Positions 44,192 to 54,198 of a DNA stretch of 64,000 bases are shown piece by piece. Below the pieces are notes generated by a model that was given only the letters and a program-made list of their open reading frames with translations, had not been told where the DNA came from and did no database searches. Location of the stretch: positions 625,001 to 689,000 of the forward strand of contig NZ_JAPMLM010000068.1 in assembly GCF_026410195.1 (NCBI RefSeq), read 5' to 3'. The DNA comes from Xanthomarina sp. F2636L. Its GTDB lineage: Bacteria; Bacteroidota; Bacteroidia; Flavobacteriales; Flavobacteriaceae. Made by a program: the position numbers and the translations under genes. The first letter of the stretch is position 1. Each line of letters starts with the position of its first letter.

Positions 44192-45238
44192 TTATATCTT
44201 TTTTTGCCTTGTTTTAAGAACATTTTCTGTTAGATCCTCATATTCTTGTCTATTTTTAAAAATTTGAATAGCAGTAAAAACAGCTTCTTTAAAAGAACTT
44301 TCGTCTGCTCCACCTTTGCCTGCGATTTCGTAGGCCGTTCCATGGTCTGGTGAGGTTCTAACTTTGTTTAATCCGGCTGTAAAATTTACGCCTTTTCCAA
44401 AAGCAAGTGTCTTAAATGGTATTAATCCTTGATCGTGGTAAGAAGCAATAATGGCATCGAAATTTTTATAATTTTTAGATCCAAAAAAGCTATCTGCTGC
44501 ATATGGACCATAAACCAATCTGCCTTTATCTCTTATTTCGCTTAAGGTTGGTCTTAAAATTTCGTCGTCTTCTTTTCCAATAACCCCATTATCTCCAGTA
44601 TGTGGATTGATTCCTAATACGGCTACTTTAGGCTTTCTTATTTTAAAATCTTTTTCAAGAGATTCGTAAATGATATTTAACTTGTCTTTAATTAGTTTTT
44701 TTGTGATATGGCTTGAAATATCTTTAACTGGAACATGGTCTGTAAGCAAACCTACTCTTAAATCATTAGATACCATAAACATCAAACTAGTGCCTTCAAG
44801 TTCTTTTGCCAAATAATCTGTATGCCCTGGGAATTTAAACTCTTCGGATTGTATGTTGTGTTTGTTTATTGGAGCTGTTACCAATACATCAATATTATTT
44901 TCCTTTAAAGCTGTGGTTGCAGCTTGAAGAGATTTTACAGCATATACTCCAATTTCAGGATCTTCTTTACCAAACTCTACATTCACTCTATCATTCCATA
45001 CATTGAATACATTTAATTTTCCTTGTATAATTTGATTGAAGTTATTAATACCATTAAAATTTAAATTTAAATCGAAATGCTTATTTAAGAAAGTAATATT
45101 TTTAACGGATGCAAATATTATAGGTGTGCAAAATTCTAACATTCTGGCATCTTCGAATGTTTTCAAAATTACTTCACCGCCAATACCATTTAAGTCTCCT
45201 ATAGATATGCCTACAATTATATTTTCTTCGTTCTTCAT
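44192..45238 (-). CDS. pdxA: 4-hydroxythreonine-4-phosphate dehydrogenase
   Basis: 348 residues. SIGDLNGIGGEVILK at the N-terminus, metal-binding His in GHTDYLAKEL, ASYHDQGLIPFK, and the C-terminal TSPDHGTAYEIAGK. It oxidises 4-phosphohydroxy-L-threonine with NAD in vitamin B6 synthesis. Divergent from ribE across a 62-bp gap. Confidence 0.94.
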   Translation of the reverse strand: MKNEENIIVGISIGDLNGIGGEVILKTFEDARMLEFCTPIIFASVKNITFLNKHFDLNLNFNGINNFNQIIQGKLNVFNVWNDRVNVEFGKEDPEIGVYAVKSLQAATTALKENNIDVLVTAPINKHNIQSEEFKFPGHTDYLAKELEGTSLMFMVSNDLRVGLLTDHVPVKDISSHITKKLIKDKLNIIYESLEKDFKIRKPKVAVLGINPHTGDNGVIGKEDDEILRPTLSEIRDKGRLVYGPYAADSFFGSKNYKNFDAIIASYHDQGLIPFKTLAFGKGVNFTAGLNKVRTSPDHGTAYEIAGKGGADESSFKEAVFTAIQIFKNRQEYEDLTENVLKTRQKKI

Positions 45239-45274
45239 TTAATAAGATAACTTTTGTTTGTAATTTTACACTTG

Positions 45275-45282
45275 CAAATTTA
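45275..45282 (-). promoter_or_regulatory. -7 box of pdxA promoter
   Basis: On the minus strand TAAATTTG, exact TAnnTTTG, 36 bp before the pdxA start. Confidence 0.5.
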
Positions 45283-45300
45283 ACCAAATATTCGACAAAT

Positions 45301-45888
45301 ATGTTTACTGGAATCATTGAAAGTGTTGGGGTAGTAAAAGATTTAATAAAAGAGCAGACTAATTTACACATAACCATTAGCTGCAATTTTACAAATGAGC
45401 TAAAAATAGACCAAAGTGTAGCTCATAATGGCATTTGTTTAACTGTCGTTAATATTTCTGGAAATGAATATACAGTAACTGCTATTGAAGAAACCCTAAG
45501 TAAAACGAATTTAAGTCAGCTAAAGGTAAACGATTATGTCAATCTAGAACGTGCCATGAAACTTGGCGATAGATTAGATGGACATATTGTTCAAGGTCAT
45601 GTGGACCAAACTGCTGTTTGTACAGAAATTAAAAATGAAAATGGTAGCTGGAAATTCACTTTTCAATATGACTGTAATTTGAATAATATAACCATTGAAA
45701 AAGGGTCTATAACTGTAAATGGAGTAAGCTTAACTGTAGTAGATTCTAAAAAAGACTCTTTTAGTGTAGCAATTATTCCTTATACCTTTGAACACACAAA
45801 TTTTAAAAGTTTTATAAAAGGAACTGAAGTAAACTTAGAATTTGATGTAATTGGAAAATATGTAACTCGCTTAATGAGTTTAAACTAA
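45301..45888 (+). CDS. ribE: riboflavin synthase, alpha chain
   Basis: 195 residues, two lumazine-binding halves: MFTGIIESVGVVKDL with LTVVNISGNEYTVTAIEETL, then GHIVQGHVDQTA with NGVSLTVVDSKKDSFSVAII. It converts two lumazine molecules to riboflavin. The stop overlaps the convergent small gene by four bases. Confidence 0.95.
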   Translation: MFTGIIESVGVVKDLIKEQTNLHITISCNFTNELKIDQSVAHNGICLTVVNISGNEYTVTAIEETLSKTNLSQLKVNDYVNLERAMKLGDRLDGHIVQGHVDQTAVCTEIKNENGSWKFTFQYDCNLNNITIEKGSITVNGVSLTVVDSKKDSFSVAIIPYTFEHTNFKSFIKGTEVNLEFDVIGKYVTRLMSLN

Positions 45889-46073
45889 CGCTTTAATAAT
45901 TTTTTCACCCCTAAAACAATACCAATAAACAAGCCTGCCAAAATACCTCCATCTATTGGAAGTCCTGGTGGCGGAGGTGGTAATGGTGGTGGTGGTGTAC
46001 TTTGAGCAACACAAACAAAACTTATTAATACAAATAAGATTGAGGCAACCATTTTTTTGTTTTGTATCTTCAT
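45885..46073 (-). CDS. PID-CTERM-like small exported protein
   Basis: 62 residues from ATG 46073, which begins a signal peptide (MKIQNKKMVASILFVLISFV, then CVAQ). The short mature part is a polyproline stretch PPPPLPPPPPGLP, then PIDGGILAG, a hydrophobic helix and a basic KKLLKR end. The PIDGG-helix-basic layout is that of the PID-CTERM sorting-signal group reported in flavobacteria. Such minimal proteins may be substrates of a dedicated processing enzyme, not seen here. Confidence 0.65.
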   Translation of the reverse strand: MKIQNKKMVASILFVLISFVCVAQSTPPPPLPPPPPGLPIDGGILAGLFIGIVLGVKKLLKR

Positions 46074-46197
46074 TAGGTTGTAAATGTATAAAAAAAAGCG
46101 ACTTATCAAAATAAAAACGACAAAAAATATCCATGAAACGCAAAATTCTTCGATGAAATGCGATATTCTTGGATTATTTACTTACAATATTATTTAT

Positions 46198-46231
46198 CAA
46201 ATATATGTTTTTTGTATTATAATCATGCAAA
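46198..46231 (-). promoter_or_regulatory. promoter of the PID-CTERM-like gene
   Basis: Minus strand TTTG (46231-46228), 22-bp spacer, TATATTTG (46205-46198). The transcript would carry a leader of about 115 nt, which contains two imperfect 20-bp direct repeats (46131-46170). The remainder of the 46074-46371 gap shows no gene. Confidence 0.45.
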
Positions 46232-46371
46232 ATATCGTTTAATTCTAATAAATAATAGTTATAGTGATTATATAACTTAAAAAAAGACAAATTGTTATAT
46301 TTATAATATCCTTTTTATTTGTTGTAATGCTAGTTGTTATTTATAAGATTTCATTATCAATAAACTAAAAA

Positions 46372-48651
46372 TTAAAATGGGTATCCAATAGCAAAATTCA
46401 AGACAGAGGCATCTACGTCAAATTTATAACGCTCTCCTTTTGGCAAGGATGGATTATGAAAAGGTGCTGCTAAATCAAAACGAATCACAAAACTTTGTAT
46501 ATCGACTCTTAAGCCTACTCCGGCACCCATTCCTAATTCGCTTATAAAATCGCTTGTAAATTTATCCTTCCCATTATAGGTTGGATTTTCTACCGAATTC
46601 CAAATATTTCCAGCATCTACAAATAAAGCTCCTTTTAAAAAGGACACAATTGGAAAGCGATATTCTAAGTTTGCTTCTAATCTAATATTTCCAGTTTTAT
46701 CAAAATAATCACTACTGCTTGTACCATCTATTTCTACATTATAGGTTCCAGGGCCTAAAGAGCGAATATTAAAAGCACGCACGCTATAAGGACCTCCAGA
46801 ATAATACTGTTTTACAAAAGGAATTACCTCCGAATTTCCATAAGCCATTCCATATCCTCCAAAAAGTCTGGCTGCAATAACTTGTTCTTTAGCAAAATTA
46901 AAATGATAATGTAAATCGATATCTGCTTTGGCATATTGAGCATATTCAAAACCAAAAACTGTTTTTGGTTTTTCCGGACCTTGATCCTTACCAAAAAGTC
47001 CAATGGTATTCCCAGCAATATCAAAAGTGAAATTAAGATAAAACTGATGTTTTTTTCGTACGTCTACCATTTCATTATAGGTAAATGCATAAGTAAAACC
47101 TGCTATAAATTGCTGCTCAAAACTTTGTCTTAAAAAGGGGTCGTTATCTAGTATGTCTTCAAATTCCGGAGTGGTTTTAAGCAATTCCGTATAATTAAAA
47201 GAAATTGGATTAATTTCATGTGTAACAAACCGGTTAGCATCCCATACATAACCAAATAAGGTCGTTCCTGAGAGTAAAGTGTATAAATCTGTTCTGTCTA
47301 GATAATCAAAGCTTAAAGAGATTTTAGTTTTAGGAATAGAATATTTAAAGAAATTATTATCAATCTTAACAGGAAACAAAACTCTTGGGAAAATAAGTTC
47401 GTTTGTTAACCCTAGTTCTAAACTACTATTACCTGCACTTTTATCGCCACCCAATTGTTTTTCGTATCCTATTTTAGGACTAATATTGAATATTTCTCCT
47501 CCTCCAAATAAATTTCTATTACTCATAGTTAATTCTAAAGCAGGACCAGCAAAATTGTTGGATTTGGTTACTAATTGAAGCTCGGCTCGAAGCGCACGTT
47601 TATTTAATGGCGAAAGAAAAATATCGGCTTCTAAATGCCCTAAGCTATCAGATGCAATAGTATCTATCTCCTTATATTGAATATTTACATACTTATAAGA
47701 CCCAATGGTGGAAAGTCGTCTAGCCGTATTTCTGGAATCTTCGGGATTGTAATATTGATTATCTTGAATAACAATAAACGGATCTAAATATTTAGGTTTG
47801 AAAAACTCCTCCTTTTGAATATAATTCTTTTCGTTGTAGCGAGTTGGTGTTATTTTTGCAGAGTCTGAAACTTCGTAATTTGGATAAACATTAATTTTTG
47901 AAATTTTATATGGAATCAAGCTTTTTTTAGGAACTTCATTTTTTAACTTCAGAAATAAATCGAATTTTCTATTATCGTAGCGATTGGTGTCTGCTTCAAA
48001 AATTAAAAAATTATTATTAAAATTATAATAACCTCTTTTCTTTAACTCTTTATCTATACGATTTCGTTCCAATTTCATATTATTTAAATCGAAACGCATA
48101 TCTTCTTTAAAAGGCGATTTTGCAATTATCTGCTTCATGGTTTCTTCAATACTCGCAGGTAAAGAATCCAATTGATAACTGGCCATTCTATATGGTTTTG
48201 GTACTTTTACCACATATTTGACTGAGGCTTCTTTATCAGATTCTTCAACGTCTGAAGAGGCGCTGCTATAGAAAAACCCTCTATTTTCTAATCGGTTTAA
48301 TAATAACTCTTCAACAGCATAAGTTTCAACATCGGATTGATAAACAGGGTCTTGTCCAAATTGTTTATAAAACCAACGATTAATAAATCCTGGTTTTTCC
48401 TTTTGATTTTTATAGTAATAATACAGTCCAAGATGCATCCCTAGAAACTTGGAGTTTGGCTCTGGACGCAATACAGTTTCCAAATCTGTTTTTAAACCAG
48501 ATTCATTTTTTATAACACTATCCGATTCAATAGTAAGCGTAGCTCCAGTATATAAGCGTTCATCTTCGGGTATATATTTGGTAATACCACATGAGTATAA
48601 ACTTCCAATTAGGAACAAATAGAGACCTATATATTTTAGACTAAATTTCAA
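46372..48651 (-). CDS. BamA/TamA family outer membrane protein
   Basis: 759 residues. The only workable start is TTG 48651: an in-frame stop lies just upstream, and the TTG begins a lipoprotein-like signal ending SLYSCGITKY. The N-terminal half has POTRA-like segments (YKISKINVYPNYEVSD, YKYVNIQYKEID); the C-terminal half is an Omp85 barrel with the conserved YSGGPYSVRAFNIRSLGPG-type loop (in part) and FVDAGNIW. Together with the TamB-like protein 67 bp upstream it should form a translocation/assembly module for outer membrane proteins or lipids. Confidence 0.88.
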   Translation of the reverse strand: MKFSLKYIGLYLFLIGSLYSCGITKYIPEDERLYTGATLTIESDSVIKNESGLKTDLETVLRPEPNSKFLGMHLGLYYYYKNQKEKPGFINRWFYKQFGQDPVYQSDVETYAVEELLLNRLENRGFFYSSASSDVEESDKEASVKYVVKVPKPYRMASYQLDSLPASIEETMKQIIAKSPFKEDMRFDLNNMKLERNRIDKELKKRGYYNFNNNFLIFEADTNRYDNRKFDLFLKLKNEVPKKSLIPYKISKINVYPNYEVSDSAKITPTRYNEKNYIQKEEFFKPKYLDPFIVIQDNQYYNPEDSRNTARRLSTIGSYKYVNIQYKEIDTIASDSLGHLEADIFLSPLNKRALRAELQLVTKSNNFAGPALELTMSNRNLFGGGEIFNISPKIGYEKQLGGDKSAGNSSLELGLTNELIFPRVLFPVKIDNNFFKYSIPKTKISLSFDYLDRTDLYTLLSGTTLFGYVWDANRFVTHEINPISFNYTELLKTTPEFEDILDNDPFLRQSFEQQFIAGFTYAFTYNEMVDVRKKHQFYLNFTFDIAGNTIGLFGKDQGPEKPKTVFGFEYAQYAKADIDLHYHFNFAKEQVIAARLFGGYGMAYGNSEVIPFVKQYYSGGPYSVRAFNIRSLGPGTYNVEIDGTSSSDYFDKTGNIRLEANLEYRFPIVSFLKGALFVDAGNIWNSVENPTYNGKDKFTSDFISELGMGAGVGLRVDIQSFVIRFDLAAPFHNPSLPKGERYKFDVDASVLNFAIGYPF

Positions 48652-48718
48652 ATTAACTTATAAATTATATTATCACTCGTTTTTCAGTTTACTCCTGTTT
48701 AAACAGAATTGAGCTTAG

Positions 48719-51700
48719 TTAGTTCTTCTTTTCTTCAATACTTTTTTTAGTACTTTCTTCTTTTTCTTTTTGTTTTTCTTTAGCCGCTTCTTTCTCGGCT
48801 TCTTTTTCTTCTTTGATTCTTTTTTCTTCTTCTGTTTGGGCTTTAAATAAGGCATCCCAAAGTTCACTATATTTATTAAATTCTTGTGTGAATATCAAAG
48901 CAATTCCACTTACAACAGTTTGGCCATCGATAACATTTTCAAATTCATTTCTACTAAAACCTTTTAAACGATAGCGTCCACTTTCTGTTAATAAGTACTC
49001 TATACTAACATTTCCAATAATTGGTGTTTCTTCACCATTGGAACTACTTCCTTCTATATCTACTTCGCTTCCTACTCGAACAATAACCCGATCGTTAAAC
49101 AATTTTTGTTGGGCTTCTACTTCCAGTTGCGTTCTTTGTTGTGGCGAATTTCCTTGATAATCTGTAAAGCTATTTAAACCAAAGTCCAGCTCGAAGCCTG
49201 TATTACCTAATATCTTGTCGGTAAACATATTAAGTTGGTCCGCAACGGCATCGTTTAGATTATCTCTGGCAATAGAAGCTACACCACCTTGACTTCCATC
49301 GCTGCCAGCGTCTGGGTAAAATCTATTTAAAACCAATAGAGAAAACACTTGTCTATTTAAGTCGTCTTCCTGATTATTTAATTGTTGTATTCGTCCGTAA
49401 ACTTGCCCACCAACAGCACCTTGTTCGTCTTCTGGCATATCTAAATTAAAAGATATTTTTGGTTCCATAAGTTCTCCATCTATATTTAGGAACACATAGA
49501 AAGGCAATACCTGACGGAATTTTCCTTTAACAGCCGGATCGCTTCCAGAATAGATAGGCGCCATTAGAGAAGATGAAGATGTTTCAACTTCATAAACCGC
49601 TTTAACATCTAATTTAGCATCAAATGGATCTCCAGACCAAGTAACCTTACTCCCGGGAACTAAATTAAATTTTCTATTCACTATTTTGTATAAATTAAGC
49701 TCGTAATGCCCGGAAGTTACTTCGTACACTCCAGAAAGTCTTAAAACACCATTTGGATTCATGGTAACATTAAAATCTCCTGCTCCAGAGACTTTAAAAT
49801 TATCTCCTGTCTCTTCGTCTATAATAATAGTAACAGCTGCTTCTTTTCCTATTTTTAAAAGGGCTTTAATATCGAAACCTGTTATTCTAGCCGTTTTTTC
49901 TTTAGTTCTTGTTAAAATAGCATCAGGATTTTCTCTATTAACAAAAGTTACAATACCGTCCCGAGCCTCCATATTTACAGTGGCAGATGGTAATATATAA
50001 GTAAGATCTGTATCTGAATTCACCCTCATATCCATGTCTATTTTAGGAATTTGCAGATCACCAGTAATTTTTGCAGTGCCATTAAAACTTGCTTTCCCAT
50101 AAAGAAAATCGTTATCGTCTTTAGTGGCATTTAGCACTTGAAAATTTTGAGCATCTACTTGCAGATCAAATGTTGGATTGATAAAAGATTTGCTTCCTAT
50201 TTTTCCAGACATGACAAAGGTGTTTAGGTTTTCGTCTCGAATGGTGAAATCTTTCATCGAAATACCAGAATTATCAATGTTTAAGGTTTCATTTTTTAAG
50301 GTAAAAGCCGAATTGAACATTGCCACTTTAAAATCTGCATCATTAAACTGTAATTCCCCTTCATATTTAGGTTCTTTCGTGGTTCCATTTAATTTAAATT
50401 TCCCTGAAAAGTTTCCAGATGTTTCTGTTATTTCACCTTGAGAAAAACCAGTTAAAGCCGACATATTAAATTTATGAATATTTAAGTTTAGATCGATATT
50501 AGCTCCCGTTTCTCTTGCAACATAGTCTCCAATTAAATCTAAATCTACTTCTCCACCAGACAATTGCGCATTAAAATCGTACGTATCTCCTCCTAAAGAC
50601 TTCGCATTAACATCTAAGGTTCCAAGATTTACTTCCATAACTTCTAATTCGGAAATATCCATTTTAGCTACAATACCTGTATCATTAAAAGGTTCTTCAA
50701 GAATAAAATTTCCATTCAGATTTCCTGAAGCTAAACTTTTATCTGGATTTAAATAACTTAAGAATTCATTTAGTTTAAAATTTTTAAAATCTATGGCTAT
50801 ATGCTCTTTTGATATTTCTGGTAATTTATCTGTTACCTCTATAGATTGCTCGTTTTTACTAAAATGAAAATCGTTAAAAACTAATTTCTTATCATAGATA
50901 AGAACCTCGTTAGAATCGGGAACATTCCAAGATGTTTTGTTTAAAATCAAATCCTCGGGAAACACGTGAAAACGTAATTCTTCGCTAGTACCAGTAATAT
51001 TACTAAAAGCTTGAATTAGTTTCTCTTCTTTATGATAAGCCAGTAATTTTAAAGAAAGTTCGTTATCTACCTGATTTCCTTCTATAATGGTTTTTTGAAT
51101 ATGAAAAGGTGCTGCTTTAATTTGATTAAAGCCTAAATTAAAATTAAATTTTTCCTGATCGGTATCCATAGAAAACGCCAAACTATCCACTAATAAGTCG
51201 TTATAATTTATATGTGGCGCATTTATTCTGGCAGTTAGTTTGCGTTCTTTTTCATTAAAATCTACGGCAATATTTACAGTATCTAAATCTTTTAGATTTA
51301 CTAGAAACACATCTTTTAAAATAGAGCTTTCACTTATATTTCCTCTAAATTTTAAGTTAACACCTTGGAATGTGCTATCGTGAGCTGTTTCGTCTCGGTA
51401 AAAGTATCTCAAGGCATGATGCCTTAAAGAAGCTGTCCAGGTTTGAGGGTCTGAGTTGGATTGTAAAACCAAATCGAGCATTTTGTTATTAAAGGATACC
51501 GAGGTGGTATCTTGTTTAATATGCGCCATAGCGTTTACAGTTCCTAACAAATAAGACTTATTGTCGTACACAAAAATACCATCGTTCACCTTTAGATTAG
51601 CATCAAAATTCTGACTGTTTCCTTTAAAGTTAATCGCCATTTTCATGCGTGTTTTAATATCACGTTGCATGAGACCTAGGGCTTGCAAATCGGCACCAAT

Positions 51701-53833
51701 AATATCTAAATCAACAAAAGCTTCTGGAGAAATAGAATCTAAAACCACTTGTGCATCCAGATTCATATTTAAGTTTTTATCTTTATAATTAGAGCTAATG
51801 GTTCCTGAGCCATTTTTAATATCTCCAATTAATTTCAGATCGTTTATGTGATAGTTATTGTATTTAAAACTGGAAACAGTTGCATTTAAGGTAGCGTCTA
51901 AATTATTAATATGATCGCCTTTTCCCTGAGCATCTAATTTTAAATTTAAAGTGCCTAATTGTTCATTTTTTAGAAGTTCGTTTAGTTTATAATCTTCTAC
52001 AGCAAGGTCCGCATTAAATTCTAAAGTTTCTGAATTTTTAAAATTCCCTTCAATTGTAGCAAGTCCTTGAGATGTTGTTAGAGTTGCATTGGCTAGAATA
52101 TTATTGAGATTTCCTGAAGCATTTCCCACCAACTCTACATCTTCCGGCAGACTTACACCAAGCTCTTCTTCCTTTACAAATTGAACCATATCTGAACGTT
52201 TTGTAACAGCAGAAAAAGCTTGAATATTAAAGACTAAAGAATCTATTTGGGTTATATTCTGAATGTTTCCATTTGCCGAAATTTTAGTGTCACTCCAATT
52301 AATAATCATTTTAGACAGATTAATATCAGACAAATAACCAGTAGCTTTTATATTACCTGTAACACGGTTTTTACTTAAAATATTTAGATATTCGTTCTCC
52401 CTTAAATCTGGTTGAAATAAAAATAAATCGTTAAGCGACACCTTAAAAGAAGGCATATTTACAGCTACCTTAGATTGATCTGGAACACTAATTAATTTAG
52501 CTAAACTTAGATAATCTAATTGGAAGTTACCTTGTAGCGAATTATTATTTAGAGCTGCTTTTACATTGGAAAGTTTTAGCTGCTTATCTGTTGCGTTTAA
52601 TTTGAATTTCAGGTTATTTAGGTTGATACCTGAAAATTCTTTTAGGGAAGCATTCTCTAATTGCAACTCGGCTATTTTATCCTTTAGCTTGATATCTTCA
52701 GCTTGAAATTGGATGTTGGTTAACTCGATAGCATTGGCATTAAAAGTACCTTTTTTACTTTTTTCATTATTAGCAGAATAACTGAAATTATTATTTTCTA
52801 AATCTATTTCGCCTATAACTAATTGGATGGTTGGCCATTCGAAGGTTTGGATATCTTGTTCTATATCTTCTGAAACCTCATCGACTTTCTCAGTAACAAC
52901 ATTTTTTTCTGTTTCTGTTTTAAGAGAAATAGAAGAATTTTTAAGGCTAAATTCATCTACTTCAAAAAGTTGATTGGCTATATCTATATTCGGAATCTCA
53001 GCATACAGCTCTTTAATGTCTAATGTTGTAGCAAGTCTATCTGCTTTACTTTGATAATTGGCAAAAACGTTTGTTAGTGTTAATTCTTCAACGCTAAATA
53101 GAGGCATGGTACTCTCTTCTGAATCTGGTGTAGGTGGAACAGGGGTTTGTAAAAATTTAATATGGCTTTCTTCTAATTCTAAGCTAGAGGCTTTAAAAGT
53201 CATGGTTTCTAAATCGGTTTTATCCATGTTTGCAAGGAGTTTACCAAATTTATAACGACTGTCTATACCTGTAACAGCATCTTTATAAACGACGTCAAAA
53301 TTTTTGAAATTCAGATTTCCTAAAATAAGGTTTATTGGTGCCGAGGTAGTGTCTACGGCAACAGTTGTTGTGTCTTGGGTGGCAAAAGCATCAATAATAA
53401 ACTGAAAATTAAAACCTTCTATAGAATCTTTTCGGGTAATATTGGCACGAACACCTTCCCATTCTAGGCCATCAACACCAATGCCATTGCCTTGTATTAA
53501 AGCCCACAAAGGGACATTTACTTCCAATTGTTTGGAATAAATTAAGGTATCACCTTTGGTATCTTCCAGATATAAACCGTTTAACTGAATATCTCCATCA
53601 AACGTAATAAACAGCTTTTCAACCTCAACTTTAGTCTTGGTTTTATCTGACAAAAAAGAAACTGCTTTAGTGACAATTATATTTTGTCCCCAAGGACTTC
53701 TAACAAATAGAATGAGCAAAAATAAAAGTAGGAGGATGCCTAAAATAATTCTTCCAATTATTTTTAAGAATCTAAACCGTTTCTTTTTGGCTAGAACTGG
53801 TTGTTCTATGTCTTTATTTTTGATCTCTTCCAA
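48719..53833 (-). CDS. TamB-like translocation/assembly module protein
   Basis: 1704 residues. One N-terminal membrane helix (IIGRIILGILLLLFLLILF, about 25-43), followed by a very long run of amphipathic strands of the AsmA/TamB type (repeated xLNLKLDAQG-, xVNLGTLDVNAKS-like blocks), a C-terminal TamB domain (about 1250-1620; YGRIQQLNNQEDDLNRQVFSLL in part, DYQGNSPQQRTQLEVEAQQK in part), and a charged Glu/Lys coil at the end. Such proteins bridge the periplasm and carry lipids or assist barrel assembly. Start is TTG 53833; an in-frame stop close upstream leaves no alternative. Confidence 0.9.
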   Translation of the reverse strand: MEEIKNKDIEQPVLAKKKRFRFLKIIGRIILGILLLLFLLILFVRSPWGQNIIVTKAVSFLSDKTKTKVEVEKLFITFDGDIQLNGLYLEDTKGDTLIYSKQLEVNVPLWALIQGNGIGVDGLEWEGVRANITRKDSIEGFNFQFIIDAFATQDTTTVAVDTTSAPINLILGNLNFKNFDVVYKDAVTGIDSRYKFGKLLANMDKTDLETMTFKASSLELEESHIKFLQTPVPPTPDSEESTMPLFSVEELTLTNVFANYQSKADRLATTLDIKELYAEIPNIDIANQLFEVDEFSLKNSSISLKTETEKNVVTEKVDEVSEDIEQDIQTFEWPTIQLVIGEIDLENNNFSYSANNEKSKKGTFNANAIELTNIQFQAEDIKLKDKIAELQLENASLKEFSGINLNNLKFKLNATDKQLKLSNVKAALNNNSLQGNFQLDYLSLAKLISVPDQSKVAVNMPSFKVSLNDLFLFQPDLRENEYLNILSKNRVTGNIKATGYLSDINLSKMIINWSDTKISANGNIQNITQIDSLVFNIQAFSAVTKRSDMVQFVKEEELGVSLPEDVELVGNASGNLNNILANATLTTSQGLATIEGNFKNSETLEFNADLAVEDYKLNELLKNEQLGTLNLKLDAQGKGDHINNLDATLNATVSSFKYNNYHINDLKLIGDIKNGSGTISSNYKDKNLNMNLDAQVVLDSISPEAFVDLDIIGADLQALGLMQRDIKTRMKMAINFKGNSQNFDANLKVNDGIFVYDNKSYLLGTVNAMAHIKQDTTSVSFNNKMLDLVLQSNSDPQTWTASLRHHALRYFYRDETAHDSTFQGVNLKFRGNISESSILKDVFLVNLKDLDTVNIAVDFNEKERKLTARINAPHINYNDLLVDSLAFSMDTDQEKFNFNLGFNQIKAAPFHIQKTIIEGNQVDNELSLKLLAYHKEEKLIQAFSNITGTSEELRFHVFPEDLILNKTSWNVPDSNEVLIYDKKLVFNDFHFSKNEQSIEVTDKLPEISKEHIAIDFKNFKLNEFLSYLNPDKSLASGNLNGNFILEEPFNDTGIVAKMDISELEVMEVNLGTLDVNAKSLGGDTYDFNAQLSGGEVDLDLIGDYVARETGANIDLNLNIHKFNMSALTGFSQGEITETSGNFSGKFKLNGTTKEPKYEGELQFNDADFKVAMFNSAFTLKNETLNIDNSGISMKDFTIRDENLNTFVMSGKIGSKSFINPTFDLQVDAQNFQVLNATKDDNDFLYGKASFNGTAKITGDLQIPKIDMDMRVNSDTDLTYILPSATVNMEARDGIVTFVNRENPDAILTRTKEKTARITGFDIKALLKIGKEAAVTIIIDEETGDNFKVSGAGDFNVTMNPNGVLRLSGVYEVTSGHYELNLYKIVNRKFNLVPGSKVTWSGDPFDAKLDVKAVYEVETSSSSLMAPIYSGSDPAVKGKFRQVLPFYVFLNIDGELMEPKISFNLDMPEDEQGAVGGQVYGRIQQLNNQEDDLNRQVFSLLVLNRFYPDAGSDGSQGGVASIARDNLNDAVADQLNMFTDKILGNTGFELDFGLNSFTDYQGNSPQQRTQLEVEAQQKLFNDRVIVRVGSEVDIEGSSSNGEETPIIGNVSIEYLLTESGRYRLKGFSRNEFENVIDGQTVVSGIALIFTQEFNKYSELWDALFKAQTEEEKRIKEEKEAEKEAAKEKQKEKEESTKKSIEEKKN

Positions 53834-54027
53834 GCAATTTTTTCTGAGTTACAAATTTATTATTTTAATAACTGTATACGTACTTTATAACAGATATTAA
53901 TAGCTCTAAAACAGAATTGCTACGCTTAAATTTAACTAAATTTCCAATTTTTAACACTATATTGATTTCTTTTGCTTAAAAATTAAGTTTTTTAACTAAA
54001 ATAGAAGTTGAATAAAAATAAAAACTC

Positions 54028-54174
54028 ATGCCAAAACCTAAAGGTCAGAAAAACACAAAAAACAAGGCGAAACACACAAAGCTTCTTAATAGAAAAATTA
54101 ATAAGAAAAAAGCAGAAGAAGCTCTGAGAAAGGAGAAACTAAAAGCCATAATTAAAAAGTCGAAAGAGAGTTAA
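54028..54174 (+). CDS. 48-residue lysine-rich basic protein
   Basis: ATG 54028 to TAA 54174. 48 residues: 17 lysines, two arginines, and almost no hydrophobic core, beginning MPKPKGQKNTKNKAKHTKLL and ending in a helix EALRKEKLKAIIKKSKES. No signal peptide. Similar tiny basic proteins in bacteria bind ribosomes or nucleic acids, but I do not recognise a family. It is convergent with the patatin gene (25 bp between stops) and lies in an otherwise empty gap. Confidence 0.5.
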   Translation: MPKPKGQKNTKNKAKHTKLLNRKINKKKAEEALRKEKLKAIIKKSKES

Positions 54175-54198
54175 TTCTTATTATTTTAGCAACTGATT

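Noticed and set aside
45880-46143. Alternative 87-codon frame overlapping the PID-CTERM-like gene
   Set aside because: It is a different frame of the same DNA, rich in Cys and Thr without signal peptide or domain; the other frame has a signal peptide and a known tail layout.
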